64,000 nucleotides of DNA from assembly GCF_000231445.1 (NCBI RefSeq), contig NZ_AGFR01000010.1:79932-143931 (forward strand), in the 5' to 3' direction. Below the pieces are notes generated by a model. That model was not told the origin of the DNA, did not search any database, and saw only the letters and a list, made by a program, of their open reading frames with translations. This stretch comes from Commensalibacter intestini A911. GTDB lineage: Bacteria > Pseudomonadota > Alphaproteobacteria > Acetobacterales > Acetobacteraceae. The position numbers and the translations under genes are program-made. This document shows positions 55,578-64,000 of the stretch, piece by piece. Positions within the stretch are counted from its first letter, which is position 1, and every line of letters starts with the position of its first letter.

Positions 55578-56831
55578 GTGAGAATTGGGTATCTAGATTG
55601 TTTTGCAGGAATGAGCAGCAGTAGGCTTATCGGGGCATTAGTGGATGCTGGTGTGCCGGCGGATATTCTGCATGAGGCTGTTGAGGCATTAGATGTTGGT
55701 GCAAGGCTTGATTTAATGCATATCAAGCGTAATACTATTGAAACGACTAAGGCTCATATCAGCCTTGCTTCTGAGGATGTTGATATAGAAACGCTTCCTT
55801 ATTATGAACTGCCAATTTTCGTTAATAAAGGTTTTGATAAAGGGAATTTTCAGCTTCTTAGTACAATTATTGCTTTGATTTCTAATGCGACATTGTCGGA
55901 AAAGGCTAAAGAGCTTGCTACTGAAACATTTATGTTGCTGGCTCAGGCAGAAGCCCAAGCGCGTGCGTTACCAATAGAGGAAATTTATTTTCATCGTATT
56001 AGGGCGTTGAATACTGTTGTTACGATTACCTTATGTTGTGTGGCTTGTGATTGGTTGCAGGTCGATCAATGGTATGCATCGCCTATAAATGTGGGCTCTG
56101 GGATGTTGAAATATCCTGAAGGGTCATTGCCAATTCCAACTCCCGCAACATTAAAGCTTTTAGGTGAGACAGCACCGATTTTTTCTTATGGTCCACAAAA
56201 GGAACTATTAACCGCCACTTGTGCGGCGTTATTAAAAGCATGGAAAGTCAGTTTTGCTCCGTGTCCTGTTTTGTGTGTTAATCGCATTGGGTATGGTGCG
56301 GGTCGAATTGAGTATGATAACTTACCTAATTTTTTACGTATTTGTATTGGAGATACGGTTAAAGGAAAATTGCAGGGGATTGATAGTAAAGTTGTAGTGA
56401 CTGAAGCTGAATTTTCGAATTTACATCCAGAGCAAGTGAAGATTTTGCAACAAGAATTATATGAAAAAGCGGCGCAGCTTGTGTATACGTCTTCTATTTC
56501 TTCGGAAGTCAATCAAGTGACTGAAAAATTAACGGTTATTTCTTTACCTGATGATGCAAGGGCAATACGTCACCATCTATTTTCACAAATGGCATTGCAT
56601 ACGGTGCATTGGCATACAGAACATCATGAAGATTTGGCACATTATGATGAAATGATCTTAACGCCTTGGGGAGATATGAAAGTTCAAATCGGGCAATTAT
56701 TAGATAATAAAATTATTTCAGTCGTTCCAGATGTTCAGATGTGTGAATCTGTTGCTAAAAAACACGGTTTGCACCCTGATCAGATCAGTAAAACGGTAAA
56801 AACGCTTTTTTTGACTAGAAAAAATTCATAA
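55578..56831 (+). CDS. LarC-like protein with degenerate motifs
   Basis: About 418 residues over the full length of LarC, the enzyme that inserts nickel into the pincer cofactor. Shared landmarks are GYLDCFAGM, the SPINVGSGMLKYPEGSLPIPTPATLKLL region, ELLTATCAALL and GYGAGRIEYDNLPNFLR, and both C-terminal subdomains are present. Several conserved motifs have changed: S-G-D/N-M became SSSR, H-E-V-G-A-V-D became HRIRALN, the H-G before L-P-V-P became EG, and the histidine-rich insertion is missing. It may have lost or altered the metal or CTP chemistry. GTG 55578 is preferred because LarC starts right before GYLD. No larA, larB or larE is nearby. Confidence 0.7.
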   Translation: MRIGYLDCFAGMSSSRLIGALVDAGVPADILHEAVEALDVGARLDLMHIKRNTIETTKAHISLASEDVDIETLPYYELPIFVNKGFDKGNFQLLSTIIALISNATLSEKAKELATETFMLLAQAEAQARALPIEEIYFHRIRALNTVVTITLCCVACDWLQVDQWYASPINVGSGMLKYPEGSLPIPTPATLKLLGETAPIFSYGPQKELLTATCAALLKAWKVSFAPCPVLCVNRIGYGAGRIEYDNLPNFLRICIGDTVKGKLQGIDSKVVVTEAEFSNLHPEQVKILQQELYEKAAQLVYTSSISSEVNQVTEKLTVISLPDDARAIRHHLFSQMALHTVHWHTEHHEDLAHYDEMILTPWGDMKVQIGQLLDNKIISVVPDVQMCESVAKKHGLHPDQISKTVKTLFLTRKNS

Positions 56832-56960
56832 TATAAAGAATAAAGATTTAAAAAGTCATTTAAACTCTGTATAACAAACGACAATATTATTGTAACGTTT
56901 TTTGTATAGATGCATCAACGTCAGATCACTGATTTGGTAACAATGGAGAGACCACAACTC

Positions 56961-57452
56961 ATGAATTTTTTATCCTCATTGTCGTTTTCTCGACTTTTAT
57001 TAGTCATGAGCGCCTTTTCTTTGGGGCTTACAGCCTGTTCAAAAGATAAAAAAGAAGATAATTTAGCATTTCCAGATCAACGTTTAGTTGGGGTTGACCG
57101 TTCCGCAACAGGTGGTGATGATAGTTTACAAGGTGGCGTAAACGCATATCTATGGCGTGCCTCTGTTGATACTCTTGCTTTTATGCCGTTTATTTCTGCT
57201 GATGCGGTGGGGGGAACTATTGTTACTGATTGGTATCAACCTGTTGCTGCAAATCCAGAACGTTTCCAGATTATATGTGCGATTTTAGATCGTCGTTTAC
57301 GTTCTGATTCTATCAGTGTTGTTGTGCACAGACAGGTCAAAGAAAATGGCCAATGGGTTGATGCGCCAGTATCTCCAAATACAGCGTCTGATATTACCAG
57401 CAAGATTCAAGTGCGTGCACGCGAGTTACGTGCTGATAAATACAAAAAATAA
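56961..57452 (+). CDS. DUF3576 lipoprotein
   Basis: About 163 residues with a lipoprotein signal (lipobox LTAC) and a DUF3576 domain: VNAYLWRASVDTLAFMPFISADAVGGTIVTDWY and RFQIICAILDRRLRSDSISVVVHRQ. The family is conserved in alphaproteobacteria upstream of leuS and is thought to belong to the envelope. It is 24 bases before leuS and shares the operon with lptE, another outer-membrane lipoprotein gene. The start is ATG 56961, or the in-frame ATG at 56943. Confidence 0.85.
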   Translation: MNFLSSLSFSRLLLVMSAFSLGLTACSKDKKEDNLAFPDQRLVGVDRSATGGDDSLQGGVNAYLWRASVDTLAFMPFISADAVGGTIVTDWYQPVAANPERFQIICAILDRRLRSDSISVVVHRQVKENGQWVDAPVSPNTASDITSKIQVRARELRADKYKK

Positions 57453-57476
57453 TTAAACATACTGATTTAAAATATT

Positions 57477-60092
57477 ATGAGCGATTCTTCTTCTTTTTCG
57501 TATAATTTTCAACATACAGAACCTTTTTGGCAGCAAGAGTGGGAAAAGCGTCGCCTGTTTGACGTTCCTAATGTTCCTGATCCGAATTTGCCAAAATATT
57601 ATGTTTTGGAGATGTTCCCTTATCCTTCTGGACAACTCCATATGGGGCATGTGCGGAATTATACGTTGGGGGACGTGGTTGCTCGATATAAACGTGCACG
57701 TGGATATAGTGTGTTACATCCAATGGGATGGGATGCGTTTGGCCTTCCTGCTGAAAATGCAGCAAAAAGCCGTGGTGTATCTCCTGCAAAATGGACGATG
57801 GAAAATATCGCAGCAATGCGTGCAGAATTAAAACGTCTTGGTTTTTCTTTGAACTGGGATCGTGAATTCGCAACATGCCAGCCTGAATATTATGGCCAGC
57901 AACAAAAACTTATTTTACGTTTGATGAAAGAGGGCTTGTTGGAACGCCGTGAGAGTTGGGTAAACTGGGATCCAGTTGATCAAACAGTATTGGCGAATGA
58001 ACAAGTTATTGATGGAAGAGGTTGGCGCTCTGGAGCGTTGATTGAGAAAAAGCAACTTTTCCAATGGTTCTTTAAAATTACTAAATTTGCACAACCTTTA
58101 TTAGATGGTTTAAAAACATTAGACAATTGGCCAGAACGTGTAAAAACCATGCAAGAACGCTGGTTAGGTCGTTCAGAAGGAGCGAAAGTTCGCTTTGCTT
58201 TGGATAGTGCGCCGGTAGATTTTGAAGAAGCGTTAAAATCTGTTGAAGTGTTTACTACGCGTCCAGATACTTTATTTGGGATGGCGTTCTTAGCTATTTC
58301 TGCTGATCATCCGATTGCTGCAAAATTAGCAAAAACAAATCCAAAAATTGCTGAATTTATTGTAGAATGTCACCGTTTGGGAACCTCTGAAGAAGCCATT
58401 GAGAAGGCAGAGAAAAAAGGTATTGATACAGGACTGCAAGTGGTTCATCCTTTTATGCCAGATCAGAAATTTTCTGTTTGGATCGCTAATTTCGTATTGA
58501 TGGATTATGGCACAGGGGCTGTTTTTGGATGCCCATCAGGCGATCAACGTGATATTGATTTTGCATTGAAATATAATCTTTCCTTTAAAACAGTGGTGAT
58601 GCCACAAGGCGAAGATGCACAAAATTTTGTTGTGACAGATAAGCCTCATACGGGGGATGGTGTTTTAATTAACTCTGATTTCTTAAATGGCTTGCCAATT
58701 GCTAAAGCAAAAAAAACAGCGATTGCACGTTTGCAAGAAATGGGTATTGGCGAAAAGGTAGTAAATTGGCGTTTGCGGGATTGGGGACTTTCTCGTCAAC
58801 GTTATTGGGGTTGTCCAATCCCTGTGATTCATTGCCCAACTTGTGGTGTTGTGCCTGTACCTGAAGAACAGCTTCCTGTTATTTTGCCAGAAGATGTTGA
58901 TTTTTCTTTGTCAGGTAATCCTTTGGATAATCATCCAACATGGAAGCATGTGGATTGTCCAAAATGTCATGGCAAAGCACAACGTGAAACAGATACGTGT
59001 GATACGTTTGTTGATAGTTCTTGGTATTTTGCACGCTTTACAGCACCAAACTCATCAGACCCAATTGACCATGCAGCAGTAAATCGTTGGATGCCTGTGG
59101 ATCAATATATTGGTGGGATTGAACATGCGATTTTACATCTCCTTTATGCACGTTTCTTTACGCGAGCTTTAAATAAAGTCGGTGAAGTTGGGATGGAAGA
59201 GCCTTTCAAAGCACTCTTTACCCAAGGGATGGTGATGCATGAAAGCTATAAAGATGCCGCAGGTGAGTGGGTATCTCCTGAAGAAATTAAAAAGACTGAT
59301 GCTGGTTTTGTAAAGAGTGATACAGGGGAAGCGATTACAGTTGGACGTATTGAAAAAATGTCCAAATCAAAGAAAAATACCATTGCACCTTCTGTGATTA
59401 TTGAGCGTTTTGGTGCGGATACAGCGCGTTGGTTTATTTTATCTGACAATCCTCCTGAACGGGATATGGAATGGACGGAAGAGGGGGCTGTTGCAACGTC
59501 TCGTTTCTTACAGCGTTTATATCGCGTTGTTTCAATTATTGCTCAGGATGTTCCAACAGAAGTTTCTTTGTCAGAAGATATTTCACAATCTGCAGATGAT
59601 CTTCGTCGGATGACGCATCGTACGATTGTTGCGGTGACAGAGGCCTTGGATGCATTTGCAATGAACGTAGCTATTGCACGTTTACATGAGTTAACTAATG
59701 CTGTTGCTGATGCTGAAAAACAGGCTAAAGAAAATGGAATGGATTTTGTTCGTCGTGAGGCAGCTTATATGTTGAGCTTATTATGTGGTCCATTGGTTCC
59801 ACATATGGCTGAAGATATGGTGCGTTTGCTGGGAGGTAAAGAAAGTTTGGTTGCCCAGACTGCTTGGCCAATAGCTGAAGAGTCTTTGTTAGCTGCAACA
59901 CGTGTTGTGATTGCTGTACAAATCAAGGGAAAATTAAGAGGGACTATTGAAGTTGTTCCTGATCTGGACAAAGATACTGTCATTGAGATGGCACGTTCAG
60001 AAAAAACAGTTGCAAAATTCTTGGATGGGCAAAATATTGTAAAAACAATTTATGTTCCTAATAAGATCGTTAACTTTGTGGTAGGCGGATGA
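57477..60092 (+). CDS. leuS: Leucyl-tRNA synthetase
   Basis: 871 residues, full length. The HIGH-type motif is HMGH (55-58) after MFPYPSG. The editing domain (CP1) lies at about 220-420 with [12 protein letters not shown] zinc-ribbon-like insertion carries CPTCGVV, and the KMSKS loop reads KMSKSKKN. The C-terminal anticodon and LeuRS-specific domains are present. The enzyme charges tRNA-Leu, including the tRNA-Leu(CAA) in this window. It overlaps lptE by four bases (ATGA). Confidence 0.98.
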   Translation: MSDSSSFSYNFQHTEPFWQQEWEKRRLFDVPNVPDPNLPKYYVLEMFPYPSGQLHMGHVRNYTLGDVVARYKRARGYSVLHPMGWDAFGLPAENAAKSRGVSPAKWTMENIAAMRAELKRLGFSLNWDREFATCQPEYYGQQQKLILRLMKEGLLERRESWVNWDPVDQTVLANEQVIDGRGWRSGALIEKKQLFQWFFKITKFAQPLLDGLKTLDNWPERVKTMQERWLGRSEGAKVRFALDSAPVDFEEALKSVEVFTTRPDTLFGMAFLAISADHPIAAKLAKTNPKIAEFIVECHRLGTSEEAIEKAEKKGIDTGLQVVHPFMPDQKFSVWIANFVLMDYGTGAVFGCPSGDQRDIDFALKYNLSFKTVVMPQGEDAQNFVVTDKPHTGDGVLINSDFLNGLPIAKAKKTAIARLQEMGIGEKVVNWRLRDWGLSRQRYWGCPIPVIHCPTCGVVPVPEEQLPVILPEDVDFSLSGNPLDNHPTWKHVDCPKCHGKAQRETDTCDTFVDSSWYFARFTAPNSSDPIDHAAVNRWMPVDQYIGGIEHAILHLLYARFFTRALNKVGEVGMEEPFKALFTQGMVMHESYKDAAGEWVSPEEIKKTDAGFVKSDTGEAITVGRIEKMSKSKKNTIAPSVIIERFGADTARWFILSDNPPERDMEWTEEGAVATSRFLQRLYRVVSIIAQDVPTEVSLSEDISQSADDLRRMTHRTIVAVTEALDAFAMNVAIARLHELTNAVADAEKQAKENGMDFVRREAAYMLSLLCGPLVPHMAEDMVRLLGGKESLVAQTAWPIAEESLLAATRVVIAVQIKGKLRGTIEVVPDLDKDTVIEMARSEKTVAKFLDGQNIVKTIYVPNKIVNFVVGG

Positions 60093-60823
60093 GAGTTATT
60101 AATAAACTTCTAAAAACTTCTAGTGTGTTATTGGGAATTGGCGTTTTATTGTCAGGCTGTGGGTTTAAGCCTTTATACGGTAATACAAGCAATTTAGATG
60201 TCAATGATGAGTTACAAAAGATCTATGTTCCTGTAATGTCAGATCGTTACGGGCAGTTGGTTCGTCAATCACTACAAGAAAATCTTGCTGGTGCAGGTCC
60301 TGAAAATCCAAAAACATATGAGTTGGATGTTTCTCCAGGGTTAAGTGAAGAAGCAATCGATATTCATCAAGATAACTCTTCGGGACGATCTAGAATGGTT
60401 GGGAATGCGCATTGGGTCTTGAAAACTATTGCTATTGATCCTGTTGTTTTAGCGCAGGGAGATGCGCAAACAATAGATGGGTATACAGTAACTTATGAGC
60501 AATATTTCGCTCAGAATTTGAATGATGAGACAGCACAAGCGCGTGTTGCAAAAAATTTGGCTAATGAAGTGACACAGCAAGTGGCAACTTGGTTTAGAAA
60601 CAACGATTCTTACCAAACTAAAACTAAAACACCACAAACACCTAAAACGACCTATATGTTACCAAGTATGAATCCAGGTTCAAATGGAGCTGCAACACAA
60701 GGTGTCGGCGTTGATGGTATGCCCGCAATGGCAACAGGTCGAAATACAATGATTCCTGTTGGTATGGATAATATGACGCCTGATGATGATCCTACTGTGA
60801 CAAATAGTAACTCTAGTAATTAG
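60089..60823 (+). CDS. lptE: LPS-assembly lipoprotein LptE
   Basis: 244 residues with a lipobox LSGC followed by GFKPLYG, the family's N-terminal signature in alphaproteobacteria. A helical/beta LptE domain is followed by a low-complexity C-terminal tail rich in Thr, Pro, Asn and Met (about 185-244) that is longer than usual. With LptD it inserts lipopolysaccharide into the outer leaflet. It is translationally coupled to leuS. Confidence 0.92.
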   Translation: MRVINKLLKTSSVLLGIGVLLSGCGFKPLYGNTSNLDVNDELQKIYVPVMSDRYGQLVRQSLQENLAGAGPENPKTYELDVSPGLSEEAIDIHQDNSSGRSRMVGNAHWVLKTIAIDPVVLAQGDAQTIDGYTVTYEQYFAQNLNDETAQARVAKNLANEVTQQVATWFRNNDSYQTKTKTPQTPKTTYMLPSMNPGSNGAATQGVGVDGMPAMATGRNTMIPVGMDNMTPDDDPTVTNSNSSN

Positions 60824-60843
60824 TTGTTTTGCGGGTTTAAATT

Positions 60844-61908
60844 ATGAAAATAGATACACGAAATCTTATGGTGACCTTGCAAGGTGCTATAAAATTTCGT
60901 GTCTATTTAATCTATGGTGAAAATAGTGGATTGGTTCGTGAAAGAGCCAACTTACTTGTTAAAAAAATTACTGGTAGTACAGACGATCCTTTCCAAGTTT
61001 GTGTTTTGGATAAAGAAAGTCATGAACGTTTAACAGAAGAGGCAACTGCTTTATCTTTGATGGGTGGACAGCGCGCAGTATGGGTCAGAGAAGCAACCGA
61101 TACATTGGCGAAGTCTGTAGAAGTATTTTGTGCTTTATATCCAACAGACGATATTGATCCATCACGCTTTGATTCAATTGTGATTATTGAGGCAGGAAGT
61201 TTATCTCCTAGATCTCCGTTGCGTATTCTTGCAGAAAAACATCCTTTGATTGCAGCACTTCCATGCTATGCGGAAACAGGCCGCTCATTAGAAGAAACAT
61301 TACGTGGTTTGTTTGGTAAAAAAAGAATAGCAGTAGAGGCTTTTCGATATTTGCTTGCTATTTCAGGTACAGACCGAGCTTTAATTCGTAATGAAGTGGA
61401 AAAATTGCTGTTATATGTTGGTGCAGATCCTGAAATTACGTTAACTCATGTGCAGCAGGCTATTGGGGATGGCGCCGAGTATTCTGTTGAGGATGTGGTT
61501 TATGCAGTAATGAGTGGACAACCCGTAATGGTTGATAAGGCGTTGACTAAAGCGATTAAGGAAGGGGTTAATATGATTGCCCTGACGCGTAGTTTGTTAC
61601 AGCATACAGATCGTTTGTTGCAGGCACGTTTTTTATTTGAAGATGGGATGCCTGCCAAAGTTGCAATTTCTAAGCTCAGTCCTCCTGTTTTCTTTAAACG
61701 GACAGATGGTTTTTTAAAAGCTTTGGACAGTTGGAATTCTCAGTCATTATATGCGTTGTTACGATATATTCAAAAGTTAGAGTTTTTATGTAAACAAACT
61801 GCAACACCAGCAGAAGTGTTATGTCAGCATTTTTTACTAACGATTGCTCAACATGTAAAAGAGAAAAAAAGCCATTTAGATGAGAGCAAACTCTTTTCAA
61901 ATTTGTAA
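60844..61908 (+). CDS. holA: DNA polymerase III subunit delta
   Basis: 354 residues. Three-domain clamp-loader wrench: YLIYGENSGLVRERA (domain I), ALSLMGGQRAVWVREAT, ISGTDRALIRNEVEKLLLYVG and, near the end, a domain III helical bundle. Delta opens the sliding clamp. It is the usual partner of lptE downstream of leuS in alphaproteobacteria. The stop lies only 23 bases before the split tRNA gene. Confidence 0.94.
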   Translation: MKIDTRNLMVTLQGAIKFRVYLIYGENSGLVRERANLLVKKITGSTDDPFQVCVLDKESHERLTEEATALSLMGGQRAVWVREATDTLAKSVEVFCALYPTDDIDPSRFDSIVIIEAGSLSPRSPLRILAEKHPLIAALPCYAETGRSLEETLRGLFGKKRIAVEAFRYLLAISGTDRALIRNEVEKLLLYVGADPEITLTHVQQAIGDGAEYSVEDVVYAVMSGQPVMVDKALTKAIKEGVNMIALTRSLLQHTDRLLQARFLFEDGMPAKVAISKLSPPVFFKRTDGFLKALDSWNSQSLYALLRYIQKLEFLCKQTATPAEVLCQHFLLTIAQHVKEKKSHLDESKLFSNL

Positions 61909-61968
61909 AGACACGCTAAAAGAAGAGAAGTGTCTGCGTAGCTCAGCAGGATAGAGCACAGGATTCCT

Positions 61969-62199
61969 AAAATTAAATTGGGCGCTTTATATGGAAACGA
62001 TAAAGTGGATCTGCTCAAATTCGGGGAACGTTTCGGCAGTCTTTTGCCATACCAATCCCGAGCCAAGCCTTGTATATAACAGGGAAGGTGTAGAGACTGA
62101 ACGGGCAGTGCCTAAGGGAGTTATTTCCTATGGTAAAGAGACAGTCCAGCTTACAAACATTGTGCCAAGCACAATGGCGATGAAAATCGTAGTGAGATG
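61969..62199 (+). ncRNA. Group I (IC3-type) self-splicing intron in tRNA-Arg(CCU)
   Basis: 231 nt, between T36 and A37 of the tRNA. The upstream exon ends in U, as the reaction requires, and the intron ends in G (62199). P1 can form between CCU and GGG at 61980-61982. The conserved core elements are visible: P (TCAAATTCGG, 62015-62024), Q (CCCGAGCCAAGC, 62057-62068), R (GGTGTAGAGACT, 62087-62098) and S (GAGACAGTCCAG, 62138-62149), with P4 between TCGGG and CCCGA. These match the Azoarcus tRNA-Ile intron core as I remember it, and size and position agree with the known Agrobacterium tRNA-Arg intron. There is no homing endonuclease gene inside. Confidence 0.93.
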
Positions 62200-62239
62200 A
62201 ATCCTGGGGCCGTGGGTTCGAATCCCGCCGTGGACACCA
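62200..62239 (+). other. Candidate attL core: 3' exon of tRNA-Arg
   Basis: Tyrosine integrases of this type recombine within the 3' half of tRNA genes and restore it. The integrase gene begins 161 bases downstream of the CCA. The matching attR copy of this 3' exon should lie beyond position 64000 and cannot be seen here. Confidence 0.6.
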
Positions 62240-62257
62240 TTAATAAATGTAGACTGA

Positions 62258-62394
62258 TGCAATTTAATAAAAAAATAGCAGAAAATAGCCAATAAAATAT
62301 AAATATTTTTGCAGTCTATTGCAATCTAATGCAATTTAAGGCAATAAATATGGGGGTATATTTGGGGGTATAATTTTATAAGGGTTGGGGTATA
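62258..62394 (+). repeat. Integrase arm-site-like direct repeats
   Basis: TGCAATTTAA occurs at 62258 and 62330, with the variants TGCAATCTAA at 62320 and TGCAGTCTAT at 62310. A second motif, GGGGGTATA, occurs at 62352 and 62364, with GGGGTATA at 62387. They lie between the tRNA end and the integrase start, where integrase arm-type sites and the integrase promoter are expected. Confidence 0.55.
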
Positions 62395-62400
62395 ATTAAA

Positions 62401-63606
62401 ATGCTGACAGATGTTGCTATAAAAAAGGCAAAACCAATAGAAAAAGATTATAAACTATTCGATTCTTTTGGGTTGTTTATACTTATTACTAAAATAGGCT
62501 CTAAGCTATGGCGTTTTAAATATCGATTTAATGGAAAAGAAAAACTTCTTACGTTGGGTGCCTATCCAGCAATATCTTTATCTGCGGCAAGAGAATTAAG
62601 AGATGAAGCAAAAAAACAAATAGCAAAAGGCATAGATCCATCATTACTAAAGAAAAAAAATAAGCTTAGTCAAGCGGCAGCTTCACAAACAAGCTTAGAG
62701 TTCATTAGTAAACAATGGTTAAATTTAAATAAGGACCGTTGGACAGAAAAACATTCATACCTTGTTTGGCGTAGTCTTGAAAGATGTGTGTTTCCTTTTA
62801 TTGGGAATGTAGATGTCCAGGATATAGATACCCCATTACTATTGGGGGTATTGCAAAAAATAGAAAAGGATGGTGCCACTGATACAGCTCATAGAGTCAG
62901 ACAACGTTTAGAGGCTATTTTCAATTATACCATCTCAATAGGGGCTACTGTCCATAATCCAGCCAAAGTCATTAAGGGCGCATTGAAACCTACTGTTAAA
63001 AACAAACAACCTGCAATTATTAATTTGAATGAATTAAAAAAACTAATTGATACTACGGATCGAACCCCGGCTCATCCATTAACTAAACTTGCTTTAAGGT
63101 TTTTATCTTTAACAGCAGTTAGGCCGAATGAAGTGCGAGGAATGCGGTGGGATGAAGTTAAAGATAATTTATGGATTATCCCATCTGAACGTATGAAAAT
63201 GCGTAAAGCGCATACTGTTCCTTTATCTATTCAGGCTTTAGATATATTGGACGTGGTTAAAAATTTTACAGGTCGTGGTGGTTTGGTTTTCCCAAATAGC
63301 AGAACAATTATGAAGCCTATGAGTGAAAATGCTATGGGGTATTTATTAAACCGAGCAGGGTATAAAAATATTCATGTTCCGCATGGGTTTAGGGCTTCTT
63401 TTTCAAGTATTATGAATGAAAAATATCCTAACGACAGGAATATAATTGATTTAATGTTGGCACATGCCCCTACAAATAATGTAGAGGCTGCATATAATAG
63501 GGCAGAACATATGGATCGTAGAAAAGAATTATCTCAAATATGGGCTGATTTACTTTTTGATGGATTACTATCATCACAAGAATTACTTTCACTGGCTAGG
63601 CGTTGA
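62401..63606 (+). CDS. Tyrosine integrase with DUF4102 arm-binding domain
   Basis: 401 residues of the P4-type integrase family. The N-terminal DUF4102 domain (about 1-85: GLFILITKIGSKLWRFKYRFNGKEKLLTLGAYP) is followed by a core-binding SAM-like domain and the catalytic domain. Catalytic residues are visible as R in TAVRPNEVRGMRW, H-x-x-R in HVPHGFRASFSS, H in MLAHAPTNNVE and Y in AAYNRAEHM. It sits 161 bases from the 3' end of tRNA-Arg and is probably responsible for the element's integration and excision. Its tail overlaps the convergent AlpA-like gene. Confidence 0.95.
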   Translation: MLTDVAIKKAKPIEKDYKLFDSFGLFILITKIGSKLWRFKYRFNGKEKLLTLGAYPAISLSAARELRDEAKKQIAKGIDPSLLKKKNKLSQAAASQTSLEFISKQWLNLNKDRWTEKHSYLVWRSLERCVFPFIGNVDVQDIDTPLLLGVLQKIEKDGATDTAHRVRQRLEAIFNYTISIGATVHNPAKVIKGALKPTVKNKQPAIINLNELKKLIDTTDRTPAHPLTKLALRFLSLTAVRPNEVRGMRWDEVKDNLWIIPSERMKMRKAHTVPLSIQALDILDVVKNFTGRGGLVFPNSRTIMKPMSENAMGYLLNRAGYKNIHVPHGFRASFSSIMNEKYPNDRNIIDLMLAHAPTNNVEAAYNRAEHMDRRKELSQIWADLLFDGLLSSQELLSLARR

Positions 63607-63791
63607 AGTTCTATTCTTTGAGTTTCCCATTCTTCGACTTCTGTTAATGACCAGCGAACGCAAACACTGGTAAACTTCATGCTTGTAGGAAAGTTTAAAT
63701 CTTCCATCCACTTATAAATTGTCCTAGTCGAAACTTGAAATCTGTTGCATAAATCATCAAGCGTTAAATATCGTGTAACTGTTTGTGTCAT
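63534..63791 (-). CDS. AlpA-like transcriptional regulator / excisionase
   Basis: 85 residues with a MerR-like winged helix (RYLTLDDLCNRFQVSTRTIYKWMEDLNFPTSMKF ... RWSLTEVEEWETQRIELQRLA). AlpA proteins activate integrase genes or act as excisionases in P4-like elements. It overlaps the end of the integrase gene by 73 bases on the opposite strand and is coupled (ATGA) to the gene upstream of it. Confidence 0.85.
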   Translation of the reverse strand: MTQTVTRYLTLDDLCNRFQVSTRTIYKWMEDLNFPTSMKFTSVCVRWSLTEVEEWETQRIELQRLASESNSCDDSNPSKSKSAHI

Positions 63792-64000
63792 TTTTTATCT
63801 CCCACAAACTTACTAAGATCAGGCGGTGTATATCCATCACCTTTTTTAATCTTGCCATTTTCATCAAATACAGGCTTACCATCGACAAACTTTGACCAGT
63901 TAGAACGGTTTACCTCGTTTAATGCGCCCTCAATGTCGATGCCGTGCATGTATGCAAGACCAATAGCAGTAACAATTTGATCCGCAAGAGCATCTGCAAA
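63788..64000 (-). CDS. MazG/phosphoribosyl-ATP pyrophosphohydrolase-like phage protein (5' end beyond window)
   Basis: The last 70 residues of a minus-strand gene that begins past position 64000. The sequence runs FADALADQIVTAIGLAY, then MHGIDIEGALNEVNRSNWSKF, and ends DGKPVFDENGKIKKGDGYTPPDLSKFVGDKK. This is typical of all-alpha NTP-pyrophosphohydrolases (MazG-like, PRA-PH) found in phages and integrated elements. The N-terminal E-x-x-E metal site is outside the window. It overlaps the AlpA-like gene start by four bases, so both are cargo or control genes of the integrated element. Confidence 0.75.
   Translation of the reverse strand, partial: FADALADQIVTAIGLAYMHGIDIEGALNEVNRSNWSKFVDGKPVFDENGKIKKGDGYTPPDLSKFVGDKK

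Larger units (their letters stand above)
61932..62239 (+). tRNA. tRNA-Arg (CCU) interrupted by a group I intron
   Basis: The exons are 61932-61968 and 62200-62239. Joined, they form a 77-nt cloverleaf with encoded CCA: acceptor GTCTGCG / CGTGGAC, D-arm GCTC...GAGC, anticodon stem CAGGA / TCCTG with loop TTCCTAA, and T-arm GTGGG / CCCGC with loop TTCGAAT. The anticodon is CCT, reading AGG codons. Without removal of the insert no anticodon loop forms, so splicing is needed for function. The gene follows holA closely and is the apparent attachment site of the integrase-bearing element on its 3' side. Confidence 0.95.

Noticed and set aside
61991..62200. Short open frames inside the split tRNA region
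   Set aside because: They overlap the group I intron core, have no ribosome-binding site and do not resemble a homing endonuclease.

Overview
The window is a visibly AT-rich stretch of an alphaproteobacterial chromosome, most likely from the Acetobacteraceae (acetic acid bacteria). A low-GC, insect-associated lineage such as Commensalibacter is my best guess. The pointers are family-typical gene orders (rplM-rpsI-argC with the short type-2 argC, hisZ-purA, DUF3576-leuS-lptE-holA), a Hint-domain repeat protein of a kind common in acetic acid bacteria, and the low GC. The genus is inferred from gene content only. I saw no CRISPR array or complete insertion sequence.

Layout. 1-3.5 kb: the end of a pabB-pabC fusion, an MscS/YbdG-type channel and a FocA-type formate channel. 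3.7-8.1 kb: a xylose locus (xylR divergent from a sugar porter and xylA, no xylB here). 8.1-12.2 kb: a 1032-residue repeat protein ending in a Hint domain, followed by a decayed serine recombinase. 12.3-18.2 kb: an iron/heme block (tonB, exbD, exbB, heme oxygenase, TonB-dependent receptor) around a Fur-box-rich intergenic region. 18.3-21.5 kb: tRNA-His, rplM, rpsI, argC. 21.5-31.1 kb is accessory: a HEPN-like protein, an AGCS symporter, a secreted DUF3472-like protein, a Sel1 protein, an SDR gene broken at a G8 tract, a secreted six-hairpin glycosidase and a GH32 sucrose hydrolase. 31.5-37.6 kb: tRNA-Leu, serC, hisZ, purA, acetolactate decarboxylase and a lipoprotein. 37.6-43.1 kb: a LysR regulator facing two tandem PACE efflux genes, an Old Yellow Enzyme with a divergent LysR gene, and azlCD. 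43.3-52.8 kb: rpoH, rluD, an orphan PD-(D/E)XK nuclease, a hisN-MFS-DeoR operon, an M20 amidohydrolase and a second YbdG paralogue. 53-56.8 kb: a large TPR-type lipoprotein and a degenerate LarC homologue. 57-61.9 kb: DUF3576, leuS, lptE, holA.

The most striking feature is at 61.9-62.2 kb. A tRNA-Arg(CCU) gene is split by a 231-nt group I (IC3-type) self-splicing intron placed directly after the anticodon. The same gene is also the apparent integration site of a mobile element: its CCA end is followed by repeat-rich arm sites, a tyrosine integrase, an AlpA-like regulator and a MazG/PRA-PH-type protein that runs off the window. A host self-splicing tRNA therefore appears to double as the element's attachment site, with the intron just upstream of the likely crossover region.
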